64,000 bases of DNA from Asterella californica (taxonomy: Eukaryota > Streptophyta > Marchantiopsida > Marchantiales > Aytoniaceae). The stretch spans positions 10,548,501 to 10,612,500 of the forward strand of contig JAYKYS010000008.1 of the NCBI GenBank assembly GCA_036924285.1, in the 5' to 3' direction. The translations under genes and the position numbers were made by a program. The stretch's first letter is position 1; the number at the start of each line of letters is the position of its first letter. The notes under the pieces were generated by a model that did no database searches, was not told where the DNA came from, and saw only the letters and a list, made by a program, of their open reading frames with translations. This document shows positions 32,208 to 43,480 of the stretch, piece by piece.

Positions 32208-34194
32208 AGAAGGAAGTTGTACCCACGTTGATGTCTGAAAAATGCTTGTGTGCTAAGTGTGAGAAAAGTGAACTGGGGTCCGGGGCACTACAAAGAGTCG
32301 ATGAACCATAGAGATCTCAGAATGAGCTCATTGAAGAAAGTCAAAAAGATGAATAGATGGACCATGCTATGAGAGGTATGCTACTATAAGAGTTTCCAGA
32401 TCAGTACATATACCTATATATTAAGACATATGAGAATATGACCTATACCTCAAGAATTGTCGGTAGCTTTGAGTCTCACGGTAGTTTGTGTTGTTGAGTA
32501 ATACTTGGTGAAAGAATATCCTTTTCACCTCGTGTTGTATTTTTACCTTTGTGAACATATCCACATTAATTGCAACATCCGTTGTCGTGTGACGTGCTTT
32601 CTTATCTAGGAATACACCAGGTATCTAGCTGTGGAGAGTATGTGTCGCACTCCGGTACTCAGAACCGGCGACCATCCAAACCTCTCTCTGACCTCCAAGT
32701 ACACTCTAAATCTATCTCGCTACGATATTCTCACGTCCTCTCGATAAATCTCTCTTTTACTCGACTAAGGATAGAACCGGGATAACAAGCATGGGCAACA
32801 TGTTCCTACCATCACCTTAAGCACTCTTGGGTCTGCTGGTCATCACTCCAGTCTCACCAGAAGAGAAATACCAGCACTCCTAATAGAAAAGAAATCTAAC
32901 GCAAAGCCCGCACACAAATCTAATCAAACCAACTGGACGTACAAACAAGCATGCGAGTATGGAGAGGATCCAAACACAAGTAATACTGTCAACAACTCTC
33001 CATACTCATGATCAAGTGCATTGAAGCACTAGCAAAACTTCCAGGTCGACTTGTTCTTCAAAGAGCTTTAAATCTTACGTCTTTTGCAGCAAGAACCTCT
33101 CAACTTTACCTCACTATCACTCTTCAACAACAACTCATAATGAGATGAAATCAAGGTAAGTAGGTAGCCTGTAGAATAATCTCTCTATTAAGGTATTACA
33201 TGCAGAGAGATCATCTCTGAGTTGGCAGTTATGCCCTATCAAAGTTCACTATCTCCATAACATTCATGAGCTCATGATACTCTTTCGACAGAACTTTGCT
33301 GTCTGATTCCTCACAAACCACTCGACCAAAATGACTCAAAATTCTCAAGAAGCTAAAGTGTCACCATCACTCCCACTTTGTAAAATTTCACCACCAGATC
33401 CTCAACCAATCTCTCTGAATGATCCAAACCTTAACTGTCAATGATACAAGACGATATGAAGACCTTTGTGCACAAAAACAAAGATACCCTTATACCCAAT
33501 AATCCAAATGGTTCGAAATTTCACAAGTAAGTACCTAACCGTACTTTCTCAGATCCTGGAGAGTTTGGGGTACCCAAACTCTCCATATATCTCTCAATGT
33601 CCTCTAATTATAGTCACTTATTCTCATAGTCTCTGATTTGAGGCATCCAACTTCAGCTGACCATAACTCTTTCAATCCGGCTTGAAATCAATTGATCTCA
33701 GAGTCCACCAGCAAGCTCATCTCAAGAGCTTTCCAGCAACAGTCAATTCATCTCCAACAACCTCACAGAACTTCCTGAAAGTGCGAAGGAAGTCTCAAAA
33801 ACAAAATTGATCATGAATTTGACCCCCTCAGCTTCAGTTGATTGAAACGCCGTCCTCTGTGTTTCAAATCGAGCAACCATTGAGTCCACAAGCATCCTCC
33901 TCTCCCAAGCTTTCCAACCATACCCAACATTCCGCAAATGGACCACGGGAAGTGCACATAATTCTCAAAAACGTGAAGAGAACTTGATAGAAGATGATTG
34001 ATCAAACTTTCGACCAATAAGAAACAAGTTGACAAAAGATTTTTGTCTTCACTCACATGACCAACACATAAGGAGCAAATTTTATCCAAGAGTACCATTT
34101 GGACACTCAAAGCTTACATTAAGCACACTACAAACACGTGCCGTTGACGATGTCGTTGGTCAAGAAGCACGTAGACACAAAAGATAAACTACAC

Positions 34195-34398
34195 TCAATA
34201 GAGAGTTAGAATGCCGACCCTAAAACGGTTGACAATAAACGGAACTACAAAAAGAATGGACGAAGCTATTATCTGGTTGTAATAATCCTCTCCAAAATTT
34301 CTCACGATAAACTCTCGATGCACCACCTTTGGTCGACTGAAACAATGTATTTCGACCCAAGTATTGAACAGAACTCTCGCTGGAAAGTTCAGATCCAA
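34195..34398 (-). pseudogene. LTR-embedded conserved frame, unit 1 (second copy)
   Basis: This 67-codon open frame aligns without gaps with 11053-11256. Its first codon is TTG where the other copy has ATG. The final TGA is shared. Substitutions are concentrated at third codon positions. Because the start codon is lost and the adjacent unit 2 has stops, this copy is probably no longer expressed, yet its frame is still open. Confidence 0.45.
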
Positions 34399-34416
34399 TC
34401 TAGGATCAATACCACA

Positions 34417-34602
34417 TCAGAGCAAGATGTATACCGTAAGATCTCAAACAACGTCGTAAGTGACTATCGGAAGAATGATAAGATCCGGAGTAGCTATTAT
34501 CACAGCCATAAACGACTCTCCTCAATGAGCCATCATAAACACTCGAAAGTGATCATGCGGTAGACAATGAAGCTTAATGACGAACGGGTGCACAAGTGGA
34601 AG
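34417..34602 (-). pseudogene. LTR-embedded frame, unit 2 (second copy, two stops)
   Basis: Reading IKLHC, DHFR, LPIVTY and DLTVYILL, it matches 11267-11491. One in-frame TGA replaces a Trp codon before DLTVYILL; a second lies in the middle. Confidence 0.42.
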
Positions 34603-34951
34603 ATCAGGAGCACGAAATTACTCTCCGTTCATGCTTACCACTCTTATTATCTCTCATTTCATCTGACAATACTGATAACACTCACTACTAGACTTGGATA
34701 CTCCACTTTCTCCACCTAAAAGTGATCCAAGTTGACCAAAGTACTCCGAAGAAGTCGAGGTCAAAAGTCAAAGCAAAGTTGACATCAATCGATGAGATAG
34801 ATCCAAATGAGGAAGCTCTAGCGTTCAGACTGTTTGTCAAGAGTCGTTGGTTGAGAACAACGACCGACGTCATGAGCGTCCGGATCAATCATCTGATCAC
34901 GACCACCTCAACGTCCGAACTAGGACCAAAGTCAATCCGTGTCACACGACT

Positions 34952-35945
34952 CGAGTGCTAACATCCCGTCAGGAGGAGTTTCTCAACCTCATCGAAGATC
35001 TTCATCTTCTATTAGTATTCCTCGCACCAGCCCTGTTGAAGAAGAAGAACCTAGTCGCTCGACTTCTCTAGATCTAGCTCGTGCATCCGTTCTTGTTGAG
35101 ACAGATGTTCTCTTCCAGACATTGACTTCCTTGCATGAGATCGCGTTCACCCAAGACCTGAAGAATGATGTAAGAAAGAAGACAATCGAACATTGTCGTG
35201 TAACAGACGAAGTTATAAAAATTTGTATCTATCAGTTCGTGAACCGTCCGTAGAAACCAATAGCGACAACTGGGATCATATCAGATTCGAGTTGTAAGCG
35301 ACTCATTTGTTGAGAGGTTGAAGAAAGTGATGCAAGAGAATACATATGTTCACTACTACAACATCTTGATTGTTATTGATCTTCGTAATTGTTCGACGAA
35401 TGTTGACTGGGTTTCATCTCCTCCTCGTAATTAGCACTTCTACGTCATCGGCGGTAATCATAGTGACTTGCGAGAATTGAACTTCTTGCACAATATCCAT
35501 GTTGTTATCAACAACTATGTTGGTGTAACTACATTGTTTAGTCGAGCTTACAAAGAGTGAAACAACGTTGTTTGTGCACGATGATAATACGGATGCGGAT
35601 GTGCGACGTAAGTATATCTTCCACCACAAAGTTGAATACTTTCATCAGTAGTTCACGAAGAATAAGAAGACTTGTGAGAGTACAAACGCCTTGAGAACAC
35701 GCTTGATGTTGGAGACTGTTAGCGTCCAAATTGAAGATGAATTCATGTTGACTTTGAGGGATACTTTCCAAGTGGTTTTTAGAGTGGGACCTCTATGGAG
35801 GTCTAGGAATGTATATCCCAAAAGTGTGAGTGATACGAGATCAAAGGACAAAAGCCTCTCACCAGAGATGGAAAGATAAAAAAATGTGACGATGATGAGA
35901 CGAAATATGTCTAGTGTTGAGTAGTGCACAATGTGAGCTACGATC
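34952..35945 (+). pseudogene. Decayed coding-like sequence, left part (host or transposon)
   Basis: Plus-strand frame 34939-35253 is legible beyond the LTR: a Ser/Pro-rich part (SISIPRTSPVEEEEPSRSTS) and then VETDVLFQTLTSLHEIAFTQ. A second piece at 35691-35879 reads RTRLMLETVSVQIEDEFM. Multiple stops separate them. Just before TE2, a frame reading VHNVSY runs into the insertion and continues on the far side at 44690. No domain is recognised. Confidence 0.35.
35942..35945. other. TE2 target-site duplication, left copy (GATC)
   Basis: GATC lies directly before the left LTR and again at 44690-44693 directly after the right LTR. Extending to five bases fails (CGATC versus GATCG), so the duplication is four bases. 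Confidence 0.75.
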
Positions 35946-36857
35946 TGTAAACCCTCCGCGGTCCTATCGATCAACTACCCCCCGATCTCTCAACCTCCAC
36001 GATCGTCATCCACGAATCTGCAACATGTCGGGCCTGTCTCTCACTCAGGGGTCACCTCTGATGGCTTTGATGGAAGCACACCATGAACTTGAAGGGAAAA
36101 TGCTGAGTTCACTCATTCATACACCCACAAACTTATCAACTAAAAATCTCTTTAAACACATCAACTAAAATCCTCCATTCTAACGACGTCTCTCAAGTTC
36201 TCACATGCTAAAAATATCTCACACTCTCTATATTACTCAAGTTGTCATTACGACAATGTGAAAACAAGGATGATGAGTCCTTCTCTACTCCTCTATTTAT
36301 ACATTCTAGGTTTTTACTTTGGTACCCCTCGGTAACTCAGCCGTAACTACTTTTACCGGGTTTTACTAAGATATTACTTAAGGTAAAAGCATTGATCACA
36401 TGGGCTTTTTACCTTTTCACATGGACTTATTCCTTCAAAGTCAACAACTTCTAGAAGGATTCTGAAATATTCTCAAAGAATCTCGAATTTCCACCCCCTC
36501 TACACTAGGACCCACTAAAAAGGAAACATGTGGAATCTCTTCTTGTTTTTAATGCCCACAAAGTCCACAACTTTAATCCAACCACTAATATCAAGTCAAA
36601 AAGGAGATAAGGGATACTTTCCACCTCCTTTCTATCTTTTAGACAAGATGACAAGATAATAGTGCTCACTCTTTAGCAAATATCTGAATTCTGCCAAAAG
36701 TACAGCTAAGTTTAATCATAACTAACTTTTAGCTAGTCATGACTAACTTGATACATCCTTAAAGTACTTTGGCAGCCAATAAACATTCTCAACACTTAGT
36801 TATAACTAAACACCTTACTAATAGACAAACTTCCTATGTGTAACATAGGTCGTTACA
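35946..36857 (-). repeat. TE2 3' LTR (912 bp)
   Basis: It runs from TGTAAACCCTCC to GTCGTTACA. The right boundary is followed by a pyrimidine-rich TTTTACCCCCGG, the complement of the polypurine tract. Confidence 0.95.
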
Positions 36858-36868
36858 TTTTACCCCCG
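36858..36868 (-). promoter_or_regulatory. TE2 polypurine tract
   Basis: On the element strand GGGGGTAAAA lies directly upstream of the 3' LTR. This is the expected plus-strand primer. Confidence 0.8.
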
Positions 36869-36870
36869 GA

Positions 36871-37563
36871 CTAAATTTTCGCTCCGTCCTCGGAGTGAAG
36901 AGAGAACTTTCGTCGATGAAACAACTTCAACTTGTCATGATTTACTCGATCAAATCTCCTTCCTCCCAGCTCCTGAAGGTCATATGTGAAGTTGCTCCAC
37001 ACCTTATCTACAACAAAAGGACCAAAATATCTCCGAAGAAACTTCTTCCTAGCCCTCTTGAATCTGATAGCATCATACAACATAACCCAATCTCCGACTT
37101 GAAAAGGTTTTACCTCCCTCTTGCCCAACCGTTTGTCGTAACTCTTCTTTTGATACGTCTGAGCTCGTTCCATCCCGATCATTGCTACCGCTCGGGTCTC
37201 TTCCAACTCCATGAGTTGCTCCCTTCTTGATCTGACCACGTCTCCTCCTCTCGACCTCTTCAACTTTCGTTGAATAGTTTGAAAAGTATCCAATTCGAAT
37301 TGGATCGGCAACTTGGACTCCACTCCATAAACCAGTCGAAATGGGGAGTATCCAGTAGAAGTCTTTGTTGTCGTTCGGTACTCCCATAAGATGACATGTA
37401 GTCTCTTATCCCAAGTATGTTTCGCAGTTTCAACACCAGCATCTTTGACGAACATCATACAAAGTGTAAGATTGGTCTTCTCCGCAAGACCATTAGCATT
37501 TGGTTTGTATGAGGTCGTTACTCGTGGCTTGATAGAAAAGTGTTGTAGCATAGCAGTAGTCAT
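36871..37563 (-). pseudogene. TE2 integrase, C-terminal half
   Basis: The frame contains the second half of the catalytic core (PRVTTSYKPNANGLAE, with the E region following) and a GPY/F module (YFGPFVVDKVWSNFTYDL). It ends DKLKLFHRR plus a short tail, without a chromodomain. The frame is displaced by one base from the upstream integrase part; between them lie a TGA after RFL and the frame break near SDRG. Confidence 0.85.
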
Positions 37564-38818
37564 GCTCCCTACAAACTCCTCCTCTATCTGAGACCAACTC
37601 TAACAGACATCCAAATCTCGTGATGATCCTCTCTCATAGGAATCTACCGACTTCTGTTTCATTGGTCTCTCTCAAAGGTCTAGCCTCTACCCACTTGGTA
37701 CAATAGTCAGTGGCGACTACAATGTATCTATTGCCTCGAGGTGTCTTATTAAGAGGACCTACAAAGTCAATACCCCATTTCTCAAACGGCCCTAATACTG
37801 GAATTGATCTTAACGGAGGTGTTCTAGTAGACTTTAGAGCAAATGCTTGACATACGTCACAAGTTTTGCAATAGTCTAAACACTCTTTGAAAATCCCTCT
37901 CCAGTGATAACCCGCATCCAAAATCTTGAAGGCTGTTATCTTACCAGCAAAGTGACATCCGCAAACAGTTCCGTCGTGAAACTTGTGCATTAGCTTGAAT
38001 GCCTCCTTCTGACCAACTGCTCTCCTTAATAACCCATCTGCTCCTTGATGAAACAGAATTCCCTCCACCATGGTGTAAGGTTTGCATCTCTTGATCAACG
38101 CGTTACGTTCTCGGGTATGCATACCTTCTGGAAAAGAGCCATCTACAAGGAAACTCCAGATTTCCTTGTACTCGTCCGGTATCTCCTCGATGCTTGTGAT
38201 GATCATCAGATGCTCGTCTGGAAATGAATCATCAAACGGTTCTTCTCCCTCATCATCATAAGCCCTTGACAAAAGATCAGCATTCGCATGCTTCTTCCCT
38301 GGTCTATCTTCGATCACATAATCGTATTCTGTTAGAAGGATCTTCCAACGAGCAATACGACCTTCGGCATTAGGCTTATTAAAGATATACTTTAAAGCCT
38401 TGTGATCTGTGACTATGGAAAATTTCCCTCCTAGCAAGTAGTGTCGAAATTTCTTCAATCCAAAGATCACCGCTAATCCTTCTCGTTCAGTCACGGAGTA
38501 ATTCTTCTCCGCTGGAACCATCTGCCTACTAGCATAAGCTATAGGATGATCATGCCTATCTCCATCTAGCTGACTTAATGTACATCCGATTGCTACATTG
38601 GAGGCATCCGTATACAGAATAAATGCTTTACTCCACTCAGGTTTAGCAAGTATAGGAGCTGTCACTAATGCCTTTTTCAGCTCCTCAAATGCTTCCTTTG
38701 CCTTCTGATCATGCACTATCAAGTCAAAATCAACTCTCTTCTTCATGTACATAGTCAAAGCTATTGCTTTGTTTGAGAAGGAAAAGAACAAACCTACGAT
38801 AATATCCAACCATGCCAA
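37564..38818 (-). pseudogene. TE2 RNase H and integrase N-terminal half
   Basis: The frame 37634-38818 begins in the RT thumb and contains RNase H (FILYTDASNVAIGCTLSQLD; VTDHKALKYIF; NADLLSRA). It continues to the integrase HHCC zinc region (HDGTVCGCHFAGKI; CDVC) and the first catalytic Asp (WGIDFVGPL; VVATDYCTKWVEA). It is out of frame by one base with the upstream RT at a T/C-rich run near 38770, most simply a single-base indel. Confidence 0.87.
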
Positions 38819-40040
38819 GAAACTGTCTCAACTTTGTCAAGTTGATCGGAAATGGAAGATCCACAATCTTCTTCACCTTCTCAGGATCTACCGCAATCCC
38901 ATTCTTGGAAATGATGTGCCCTAACAGCAGACCTTCTTCGCAGCCAAAGATGCACTTCTCTGGATTTAGAGAAGCGTTGGCTTGCTCCAACCGCTGCAAA
39001 ACTTTGATCACATGATCAAAGTGGTCCTCCTTTCGTCCGTACACACAAAAATCGTCAATGAAATCTCGAACAAACTTCCTTATGAATGGTTCAAACACCT
39101 TGTTCATGAACCTTTGAAACGTGGCCGGAGCATTACACAATCCGAATGGCATCACCCGAAATGCAAATGTTCCCCAAGGAGTAGTGAAAGTAGTCAACTG
39201 TTGGTACTCCTGTGCTATCTTGATCTGGTTATACCCACTATAACCATCACCAAAGCTGTACCACTCATGACCAGCAACTTCCTCCAAAATCTCATCTATA
39301 AATGGTAGAGGATAATAATCCTTCTTGGTAACTACATTCAGCTTCTTATAGTCTATGCACACTCGCAGCTTACCATTCTTCTTCTTGACAATCACAATGG
39401 GTGAAACCCATTCTGAGTTCTCCACCTCATAGATGAAACTCGCCTCCTTCAACTTGTCTATCTCCTCCTTGACCATCATTGCCGTTGTGGGATTGACCCT
39501 TCTCTGCTTCTGTCGAACTGGTCTTGCGTGCTCCTCCAATTCGATTCGATGAGTCTCGAGAGTCACCTCTTTCAAATCCTTGTAGCTGAAAGCAAACACA
39601 TGGATATATTTTCGAAATATATCTAAGAATCTACTTTTTTCTTCTTGAGTGACATTGATACCAAACTTCAGGGTAGAGAGTCTTCTCACAATCTCTGCCT
39701 CACTCAACTCTTCTTTGTCAGGATCTTTCTTCACTGCTGGTCGAGGCAACAAGTCAATAGCACTAAGCTGATGTAATGATTCATCTCGACCAAATCCTTC
39801 ATCCTCAGACGAGGATTCTTGATCGTAAGAATCTCCGGTATCTACTTCTGATACACTCTGATCATCCTCCGTATCAGATTCCCAGTAGTCACTAGTGGGT
39901 CTATCAGAGTCAGAAGTCACAACTCCAACACCCGAGAGAGGAACTATCACTCTATGATCTCTAGGCCCAATCCGTAAGTATCCCTTGTGCCACCTATCAG
40001 TGGTGCGCACAGCTCTCAACCAAGGCCTACCTAGGAGCAC
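38770..40040 (-). pseudogene. TE2 reverse transcriptase
   Basis: After the protease end (LLGRPWLRA) an acidic linker (~residues 40-90) leads to RT: SPIVIVKKKNGKLRVCIDYK, LPFIDEILEEV, GYSGYNQIKIA, TFAFRVMPFGLCNAPATFQR, and the catalytic box DFIDDFCVYG with both aspartates (39051-39062). FIDD replaces the more common YIDD. The thumb ends LRQFLGMVGYYRRF, where the frame breaks. RT copies the element RNA into DNA. Confidence 0.9.
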
Positions 40041-41748
40041 CAGAGTCCTTTAACACTTGAAAGGACATCAACGTTTGAACTCCCATCACAGACACGACCA
40101 CCTTCTCTAACACACCAAGAGGTCTTACCCGTTGCTTGTTAGCCATCCCCACGACAATGCTAGTCGGGCGAGTTGGTTCCATCCCCAACTTCTTCATCAA
40201 CCTCTCCGATATGGCGTTGACAGCCGATTCTCCATCCACCAATACGTCAGAGACGTAGTGACCATTCAACCGGACTTCAATCTTTGAAGCCCTAGTGCAT
40301 ATCTCTGAAGCATGCACATCCACCACACCAACTCCCACAGACTTTGATGTCTTGCTCTTGGGTTTCTTCTTCTTGCTTCTCTTAGAACTCAGTCCTCCTC
40401 TGAGTTCTCTTCGTAAGCTGGGATTAAGTGCGATCAGTTGTCCAACAGTGATGTTGGCTTTCTGAGCACCCACATCTTCAACCACATCATATCCCGCTTG
40501 GGAAGATGAAATGGTGAAATCCGCCATCCCTAGCTTCCTTCTTGGCTCCCTTGGTGTACTCGAAACATTACTCGAACGAGTACTTCTACTTGTTGACTCC
40601 TCCATGAAAACCGGTTCATCAGAAAATCGAGTTCTTTTCCTTTCTTGAGCTAAAAGCTCCACCGGTGCATGAGAAGAGTTTGAACTCTCTCCTTTCTCGT
40701 AGATGAGATCTCGCACGACATCGATAGTAGCCACCCCCTTGTCTCGTCCTTGTGATGGATTTCCTCCACCCACATTCATTCTGATAGCTTCGGCACCTCT
40801 TGCTCCGTTGTTAGGACAATTTCGCTGGAAATGAGAACCTCCACACGTCCAACAAGTGATTCCTCCAAAGTTACCTTGGTTGCCTCCAAAGTTACCTTGA
40901 TTTCCTCTGTTAGGATTGTTGTCGTAACCTCTTTGACCTCCTCCTCCATCTTTGTTCCTCCATTCTCGTAACTGCACCACGTTTATCTTGAGATCCGCAA
41001 GAGTATCGGTGATGCTCTTCAGCTCGGCATGAAAATCAGAGGTGGCAGTAGACATCGTTGTTGGGACAAACGGTCTTGGCACCACCGTTGGAGTAGGAGC
41101 TGACGTTGAAGCAATCACCAATTGTGATGGTGCAGGTGCGATCATTGTGGTTACACCAGGAGTCGGAGTCGACACCAGAGCAGCATGATGAGGTTGGATG
41201 ATATCTCCTTCATCCAAACTCTCTTCCATGTTTGTCGCAATCTTGATGACCTCCGCTTTGGTTGTTGGCTTCTCGTACCTCACTTGGGTTCGAATTGAAG
41301 GTCTCAACCCTCCCACCAAGTTCTTGGTCAACACTGCTCCAATCCCAGCCATCGTTAGCTCCACATTGTCTCCACTCTTCCGTAGGACCGTCCGAAACCG
41401 TTGCTCCAACTTATCCACCCTTTCGGCATATTGCCGAACTTTCTCGTCGTCCCGTTGCTTCAAATGAGTAAGCTCCACCATGAGCTTCTCATAACTCTCT
41501 TCTGGAAGAAATTCTTCGATGAGTGCATTACTCAACGTCTCCCATGTGTCCTCAACTGCACCAGGTGTCTTGCTCTTCACTCGGTCGTCATACCACGTAA
41601 GAGCAAAATCTTCTAAAAACTCTGGCAGTAACAACACCCATTCTTCCTTCCTTCTCACGTTGTTTCCGATGCAACCCCTTTTGAAGTCTCGTACAAATGG
41701 TTCTACATCTTCATTGTCTTTCCCATGAAACACTGGTAACTTCCCCAT
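40027..41748 (-). CDS. TE2 Gag-protease, 573 aa
   Basis: ATG at 41746-41748 opens a retrotransposon Gag (FHGKDNEDVEPFVRDF, LTWYDDRVK, LIEEFLP, LKQRDDEKVRQYAERVDKLE). A Pro/Thr-rich spacer, a Gly/Asn-rich basic region and a CCHC knuckle CWTCGGSHFQRNC follow. The C-terminal ~110 residues are the aspartic protease with VLVDGESAVNAIS, where DGES replaces a usual D-S/T-G-S/A; activity is doubtful. The frame ends at TAG (40027-40029) inside the protease, while the RT frame begins one base over, so either programmed +1 frameshifting or a mutation joins them. Confidence 0.88.
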   Translation of the reverse strand: MGKLPVFHGKDNEDVEPFVRDFKRGCIGNNVRRKEEWVLLLPEFLEDFALTWYDDRVKSKTPGAVEDTWETLSNALIEEFLPEESYEKLMVELTHLKQRDDEKVRQYAERVDKLEQRFRTVLRKSGDNVELTMAGIGAVLTKNLVGGLRPSIRTQVRYEKPTTKAEVIKIATNMEESLDEGDIIQPHHAALVSTPTPGVTTMIAPAPSQLVIASTSAPTPTVVPRPFVPTTMSTATSDFHAELKSITDTLADLKINVVQLREWRNKDGGGGQRGYDNNPNRGNQGNFGGNQGNFGGITCWTCGGSHFQRNCPNNGARGAEAIRMNVGGGNPSQGRDKGVATIDVVRDLIYEKGESSNSSHAPVELLAQERKRTRFSDEPVFMEESTSRSTRSSNVSSTPREPRRKLGMADFTISSSQAGYDVVEDVGAQKANITVGQLIALNPSLRRELRGGLSSKRSKKKKPKSKTSKSVGVGVVDVHASEICTRASKIEVRLNGHYVSDVLVDGESAVNAISERLMKKLGMEPTRPTSIVVGMANKQRVRPLGVLEKVVVSVMGVQTLMSFQVLKDSGAPR

Positions 41749-41960
41749 CTTGTAACTATTCTTTCTACCCTTCTAATTTTTGTGCAATACTACTCGCTAA
41801 AAGAGTACGAACATCACCAATTTCATTCGCGAATAATCTACCATAGGTAAAATGAAAGGAAATGGTTGTAACAACACCTCTTGTGCCATCTCTTCTCCCA
41901 AGGTAATCATGAGCTTGAGTCGCATCACCGCCTTCTCCACCATCCGAATGACGATCTCCA

Positions 41961-42437
41961 TCACAACTCAGCTGAGTCCTCTTTTGAAGTCGACAACTTC
42001 TCCGTCTCAGCTCTTTGAGTCTCGTCCAACTTCTCGACTACTGACGTAAGTAGGGCGGCCACATCGACGCACTTGTGTCCTCTGGATAGATCACCCACTC
42101 CACAACTTGGACAAGGATCTTCGCCTAGAAGATGAATTGGCGCTGGTGACGATGGACCCACTCGAAGACTTAAATCAGTAAACTCCCGCTTCCCTTTAGC
42201 TCTCTCGGTTCTGATTCTAGTTGGACAATTCACTACTTTGTGTCCTAACCCTCTACAGAAATAACACCACAAGTCGGTTTCTACTCTTCTCCTCGGAGAT
42301 TCTACTTGAGATTTAGTACTAGGGTTTTCAAACTCGACGATAATCTCTTTCGAACTTTCTCCGACACTTACTATGACATCTAAACCTTGAGGAAGGTTTC
42401 TAAGTCTAACTTTCCAATCTTTTGAATTTCCACTCAT
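41961..42437 (-). CDS. TE2 extra ORF B upstream of gag, zinc knuckle protein
   Basis: An ATG at 42435-42437 opens 158 codons. A CCHC-type knuckle CYFCRGLGHKVVNC lies near residues 58-71. Before it stands KDWKVRLRNLPQGLDVIVSV; after it a possible second metal cluster (CPSCGVGDLSRGHKC). The C-terminus is charged. It lies 212 bases upstream of gag in the same orientation and on the same RNA. It is not part of the normal gag-pol set. A duplicated gag-like nucleocapsid or an RNA-binding accessory protein are possible; I do not recognise the family. Confidence 0.6.
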   Translation of the reverse strand: MSGNSKDWKVRLRNLPQGLDVIVSVGESSKEIIVEFENPSTKSQVESPRRRVETDLWCYFCRGLGHKVVNCPTRIRTERAKGKREFTDLSLRVGPSSPAPIHLLGEDPCPSCGVGDLSRGHKCVDVAALLTSVVEKLDETQRAETEKLSTSKEDSAEL

Positions 42438-42574
42438 GTTGCACCTTCTCAACCATTAAGTGGACAAAATATCATAGAGGAAAATAATTCTACCTCACTT
42501 TCTTAACTCTTCCGAGCTTATATTGGAAATCGTGTATTATACATGCTATACACGAAATAAAATCTAATCTAAAA

Positions 42575-42892
42575 TTAACTATCGAGGATATGATCCTCCT
42601 CACCATCGTTTCTACTAATCACAACAGACATCTTGAACTCACTCTTGTAAGGATCCAACTCTACTTCACCAGGAGCATTCGTGGCCTCCACAGTGAATGA
42701 TGCTTTAAACTCGGCTTTCTTCAAATCTGTGCCAATGGTCGCGGAAGCTTCTTCGTATAGGGTAAAGAGGGCACCCCAAGTGCTATAGATGCGGGTTCGT
42801 AACTCATCTATACTTAACTTGGGCTTCTCCGTCTCTGTTCGAACTCCTAAACGTCTCTTCTTCCACCTCGTCATTCGAACTGGATTCCCCAT
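42575..42892 (-). CDS. TE2 extra ORF A upstream of gag
   Basis: With ATG at 42890-42892 the frame gives 105 residues; it is open further upstream to 42985. Contents: a basic start (NPVRMTRWKKRRLG), then LSIDELRTRIYSTWGALFTL, then a mixed acidic part (EVELDPYKSEFKMSVVIS) ending DHILDS. It is separated from ORF B by ~140 bases. I recognise no domain. It could be the first exon of one accessory gene with ORF B. Confidence 0.45.
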   Translation of the reverse strand: MGNPVRMTRWKKRRLGVRTETEKPKLSIDELRTRIYSTWGALFTLYEEASATIGTDLKKAEFKASFTVEATNAPGEVELDPYKSEFKMSVVISRNDGEEDHILDS

Positions 42893-43009
42893 GAAGTATC
42901 TTCCAGACCTCCTTGTATGCCGAAACGTGTATCTCTTAGTTGGTAAGAGATCTCTCCAAGATTTTTGTGATCTCCAGTAGCTCAACCTCCAAGTTACTAA
43001 ATCATGAAG

Positions 43010-43480
43010 TTTTAACAGAAACTTCCCTAATCAGAAGAGATGGTGATGACTGTACAAATTTTCAAAGAACTGAAATTTGTATATTTTCACTTCCCTCATG
43101 GTTGTCAACCCTCTCCACTTTGAAAAATTCTTTCTCCCTCTTCAGACCTCATCTTCTCATGATTTCTTTTGTCCTGGATAGCTTATCAGCCACTCTAAAA
43201 CACTGGAAAGTTTCTAAGGAAAATAAAATTCACAAAAAATCTGACAATGACTGTAAATTTTTTTCAGATAACAGAATTCCTCAACTCTCACGAATAGACC
43301 CCCTCAACTTTGAAAATTCATTGCTTCCTCTCTAGACCACCTTTTCCTATGATTTCTTTTGTCTTAGATAGGTTATCAGCCAATCTAAAACACTAGAAAG
43401 TTTCACAGGAAAATAAAATTCACAGAAAAGTTGACAGCGACTGTACAAATTTTCCAGAGAGCAGAATTTCTAAACTCACA
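43010..43480 (-). repeat. TE2 leader tandem repeat, 190-bp period
   Basis: The stretch starting GATTTCTTTTGTCCTGGATA at 43161 recurs as GATTTCTTTTGTCTTAGATA at 43351, with similar sequence for most of 190 bases and a partial third unit. Each copy contains a CTRGAAAGTTTC-like word and ACAATGACTGTA or ACAGCGACTGTA. It lies between the 5' LTR and ORF A. Confidence 0.8.

Larger units (their letters stand above)
32583..34951 (-). repeat. Diverged solo LTR of the TE1/TE3 group
   Basis: It begins TGTCGTGTGAC and ends GTCACACGACT, an inverted repeat with one mismatch in 11. Next to the left end, AGGAATACACCAGGTATCTAGCTGTGGAGAG matches the equivalent TE1 stretch. No PBS lies to its left and no PPT to its right, so it is a solo LTR. 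Units 1 and 2 of the LTR-embedded frame occur in the same order and at the same distance from the end as in TE1. No clear target-site duplication remains. Confidence 0.75.

Noticed and set aside
32207..34952. The LTR at 32583 as part of a complete element
   Set aside because: No PBS on its left, no PPT on its right, and no gag/pol next to it.
37391..41728. Plus-strand frames inside TE2
   Set aside because: They are antisense shadows of the clearly identified gag-pol frames.
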